A stretch of DNA of 64,000 bases, taken from DATFQI01 sp963831105. Its GTDB lineage: Bacteria > Actinomycetota > Thermoleophilia > Solirubrobacterales > Solirubrobacteraceae. Where the stretch lies: the NCBI GenBank assembly GCA_963831105.1, contig CAWHOS010000003.1, positions 434,001 through 498,000 of the forward strand, in the 5' to 3' direction. The notes under the pieces are model-generated. The model had not been told where the DNA came from. It made no database searches and was given only the letters and a program-made list of their open reading frames with translations. Of the stretch, positions 63,703 through 64,000 are shown piece by piece (position 1 is the first letter of the stretch; each line of letters begins with the position of its first letter). Position numbers and translations under genes: made by a program.

Positions 63703-64000
63703 ATGCGGCTGCGCCTGATCCGGCACGCCACCCTGGTCGTCGAGCTCGGCGACCGCTGCCTGCTCGTCGACCCGATGCTCGACCCCGCGGGCGCACGGCC
63801 GCCGGTGGCGAACACGCCCAACGACCGCCGCAACCCGCTCGTCGAGCTGCCCGAGCCGGTAGCGGTGCTCGTGCGCAACCTCGACGCCGTGCTCGTCACC
63901 CACCTGCACGCGGACCACCTCGACGAGACCGCCGTCGACATGCTGGCCAAGGACGTGCCCCTGCTCTGCCAGCCGCCCGACGAGGGCGTGCTGCGCGACC
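63703..64000 (+). CDS. Metallo-beta-lactamase-fold hydrolase (5' part, runs off the window)
   Basis: The first 99 residues begin 'MRLRLIRHATLVVELGDRCL' with 'LVDPMLDPAGARPPV', and contain 'VLVTHLHADHLDETAVDML', the HxHxDH zinc-binding motif of the metallo-beta-lactamase superfamily. The arrangement (substrate strand, LVDPM, then the motif after about 70 residues) resembles UlaG/YtnP-like L-lactone or phosphodiester hydrolases. An ATG at 63703 follows an AGAGG Shine-Dalgarno-like stretch. The gene leaves the window before the later His/Asp ligands, so subfamily is open. Confidence 0.85.
   Translation, partial: MRLRLIRHATLVVELGDRCLLVDPMLDPAGARPPVANTPNDRRNPLVELPEPVAVLVRNLDAVLVTHLHADHLDETAVDMLAKDVPLLCQPPDEGVLRD

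Noticed and set aside
1..64000. CRISPR arrays, tRNA/rRNA genes, transposases, phage genes
   Set aside because: No regularly spaced repeats, cloverleaf or rRNA signatures, or integrase/transposase motifs were found on either strand.

Overview
The window is GC-rich throughout, with nearly all codons ending in G or C, and reads as a chromosomal segment of an actinobacterium of the Thermoleophilia/Solirubrobacterales type. The lineage call rests on the exported beta-propeller at 929-2226. Its C-terminal module (a C-x4-C pair, a basic 'F+FRI' strand and an ending in GAK-x3-C) is one I know from Solirubrobacterales secreted proteins; this is a family-recall argument, not a database result. No rRNA, tRNA, CRISPR array or intact insertion sequence was seen.

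Almost the whole window (about 1-59.5 kb) is one very large surface-polysaccharide locus. By my count it holds about twenty glycosyltransferases (GT2, GT4, GT26, several of them two-domain), seven class I SAM methyltransferases, three ArnT/PMT-like membrane transferases, two Wzx-type flippases, one Wzm/Wzt-type ABC exporter, three O-antigen-ligase/polymerase-like proteins, a WecA/MraY-like initiating transferase, a WecG/TagA transferase, nucleotide-sugar enzymes and an AsnB-type amidotransferase. This is enough machinery for at least two different glycans.

Layout: 1-7.8 kb, membrane transferases, propeller, GT4, GT2, a flippase-like TM protein and a methyltransferase. 7.8-14.4 kb, a coupled GT4-GT2 / methyltransferase / Wzt / Wzm unit for ABC-dependent export. 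14.4-19.7 kb, an opposing three-gene operon (803-aa membrane protein, GT2, GT2-GT4). 19.9-23.6 kb, GT2 / DUF2304 / GT2 / flippase. 23.7-28.2 kb, a minus-strand GT/methyltransferase run carrying a tandem duplication. 28.2-31.9 kb, GT4s and a methyltransferase. 32.2-38.2 kb, WecG, NDP-sugar dehydrogenase, epimerase and flippase. 38.2-45.9 kb, a minus-strand run of GT4, AsnB, GT4, ligase, GT4 and epimerase. 46.0-50.7 kb, epimerase, WecA-like transferase, ligase with TPRs and a small anchored protein. 50.7-59.5 kb, an exported glycosidase, GTs and a second small-protein/ligase-TPR pair. A large imperfect inverted repeat (59.5-59.8 kb) separates this locus from an ordinary region: methyltransferase, DUF4173 membrane protein, histidine kinase, OmpR-type regulator and a partial metallo-beta-lactamase-fold hydrolase.

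Sequence quality matters. Many genes at 0.9-8.5, 22.5, 26.5-29.4, 34.6-42.1 and 43.8-50.7 kb are broken by single-base indels, although motif order and GC3 are preserved across the breaks. This looks like uncorrected long-read error more than pseudogenes. Coordinates of such genes span the whole reconstructed gene. Start codons within units typically overlap the preceding stop (GTGA, ATGA, TGATG), and unit-leading genes usually have a TANNNT hexamer a few bases upstream of the start, suggesting leaderless or short-leader transcripts.
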